Shown here in pieces: positions 63,240 through 64,000 of a stretch of DNA of 64,000 bases. Position 1 is the stretch's first letter; the number at the start of each line of letters is the position of its first letter. Position numbers and translations under genes: made by a program. The stretch comes from Phycisphaerae bacterium RAS1. Its GTDB lineage: Bacteria; Planctomycetota; Phycisphaerae; UBA1845; Fen-1342. Location: NCBI GenBank assembly GCA_007859745.1, contig SMLU01000001.1:3100001-3164000 (forward strand), in the 5' to 3' direction. The notes under the pieces were generated by a model that saw only the letters and a program-made list of their open reading frames with translations, was not told the origin of the DNA and ran no database searches.

Positions 63240-64000
63240 TTCGCCAGCCACTTGTCCCACTTCTTGCGGAACTCGGCGGCGTTTGCTTTCGTCACTTTCG
63301 TAAGCTGATCAACCATCATCGGCTCTTTCGGGTCTTCGTTCTTCACGACCTTTCTGAGCAGCGTTTCGACTGACTTGTAGCCCCAGCCGTAACAATCCTG
63401 CGCCCAGAGCACATCCACGTGGCCGCTCTCGAGGTATGAGAGCTGCGACGGCAGGGCGTCCACGGCGACCATTTTCACGGTGCCGGCTTTCCACTTGATG
63501 GCGTCCTTGGTGAAGAGCGGCCACCCGCCGACCATCGCCCAGCCTTGAATTTCCGGGTGCGTCGTCTGGGCGGCGTTGATCGCCTCGACCGACTGCTCGG
63601 CCGTCTCGGGGTGATAGAACACGCCGTCGCTCAGGAGCTTCATATTGGGATACTTTTTCAGCTCCTCCTTCACGCCCTTGACGCGTTTCTGGAGGTTCGG
63701 TGCGGTCTGGTTGCCGGCCAGGATGGCGATCGTCCCCTTCTCGCCCATCGCCGCCGCCAGCTCCTGCATGATCTTCCGGCCGCAGAGTTCGTCCTCGCTG
63801 CCGTAGCAGCACAGCCGCTTGCTGCGCGGCGCGTCGGAGTCGAAGGTCATCACCGGGATGCCGAGCTGCACCGCCTTGTCGATCGCGGGCGTGACGGTAT
63901 TCGCGTCGGTGCACGATACGATGATCGCGGCCGCCCCGCCGCGGGCGAGCGTCTCGATCGCCTCGGCCTGCTTCTGCGCGTCCTCATCGGCCGGCGTCTG
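63236..64000 (-). CDS. Sugar-type ABC substrate-binding protein (RbsB-like), 5' end outside window
   Basis: The last 254 residues of a periplasmic binding protein of the ribose/galactose class: AIIVSCTDANTVTPAID, VMTFDSDAPRSKRLCCYG, IAILAGNQTAPNLQKRVKG, EINAAQ-type hinge and VDVLWAQDCYGWGYKS. The open frame continues past the edge, so the signal peptide is not seen. The TAG stop lies in the adjoining GTAGCGAG repeat. The ligand is not predictable; a permease and ATPase would be expected upstream or elsewhere. Confidence 0.88.
   Translation of the reverse strand, partial: QTPADEDAQKQAEAIETLARGGAAAIIVSCTDANTVTPAIDKAVQLGIPVMTFDSDAPRSKRLCCYGSEDELCGRKIMQELAAAMGEKGTIAILAGNQTAPNLQKRVKGVKEELKKYPNMKLLSDGVFYHPETAEQSVEAINAAQTTHPEIQGWAMVGGWPLFTKDAIKWKAGTVKMVAVDALPSQLSYLESGHVDVLWAQDCYGWGYKSVETLLRKVVKNEDPKEPMMVDQLTKVTKANAAEFRKKWDKWLAK

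Overview
The window is a GC-rich stretch of a bacterial chromosome that most resembles Planctomycetota. Three features point there. SecD and SecF are fused into one 1220-residue protein. Three unrelated secreted proteins end in the same dockerin-like tail built on NxxDINPF motifs. Several families of GC-rich palindromic repeats sit between almost all the genes. No species can be named from the sequence alone. Genes are dense, lie in short runs on both strands, and many overlap by 4 bases (ATGA or GTGA).

Layout. 1-3 kb: the end of a type II NADH dehydrogenase, then a TsaC/Sua5-phosphatase fusion and rpiB. 3.2-9.2 kb (minus): tsaE and thiL, a secreted LolA-like/thioredoxin protein, and a five-gene overlapping operon (lipoprotein, RsbW-like kinase, STAS protein, MlaE permease, RNase HII-like protein). 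9.4-17.4 kb: a dockerin-tailed secreted protein, a small exported protein, secDF and a secreted unknown. 17.5-20 kb: an FkbM methyltransferase whose 5' end abuts a complete IS1182-like element. 20-23.6 kb: a secretin-N-like protein, a SHOCT-type membrane protein, purQ and a secreted unknown.

23.6-36 kb (minus) is the centrepiece. aspS, an HTH-PTS EIIA protein and seven genes of a group-4-hydrogenase-like membrane complex (two HyfB-like, then HyfC-, HyfE-, HyfF-, HyfG- and HyfH/I-like) form one probable operon. The large subunit lacks the first CxxC nickel motif and half of the second. This fits an energy-converting hydrogenase-related (Ehr) complex rather than an active hydrogenase.

36-49 kb: rpmI-rplT, an alpha/beta hydrolase, a CNT nucleoside transporter, small enzymes, a Rieske oxygenase, three secreted cell-surface proteins and a degenerate J-domain membrane protein. 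49-64 kb: glyA, lipoproteins, a TPR-like secreted protein, cysK, plsY, a BtuF-like receptor with its ATPase and a metallo-hydrolase, a TIM-barrel-like lipoprotein, feoAB with a candidate metal-responsive promoter, a headless sorting-signal gene, and a partial sugar-type binding protein.

Repeats are the second theme. A ~99-bp two-hairpin element occurs six times. GGTGGGACGGGCGTC repeats occur between genes and, in frame, inside feoB. GTAGCCCGGCCG repeats occur between genes and, in frame, inside aspS. In five genes the TAG stop codon is supplied by the edge of a repeat. I found no tRNA, rRNA or CRISPR array.
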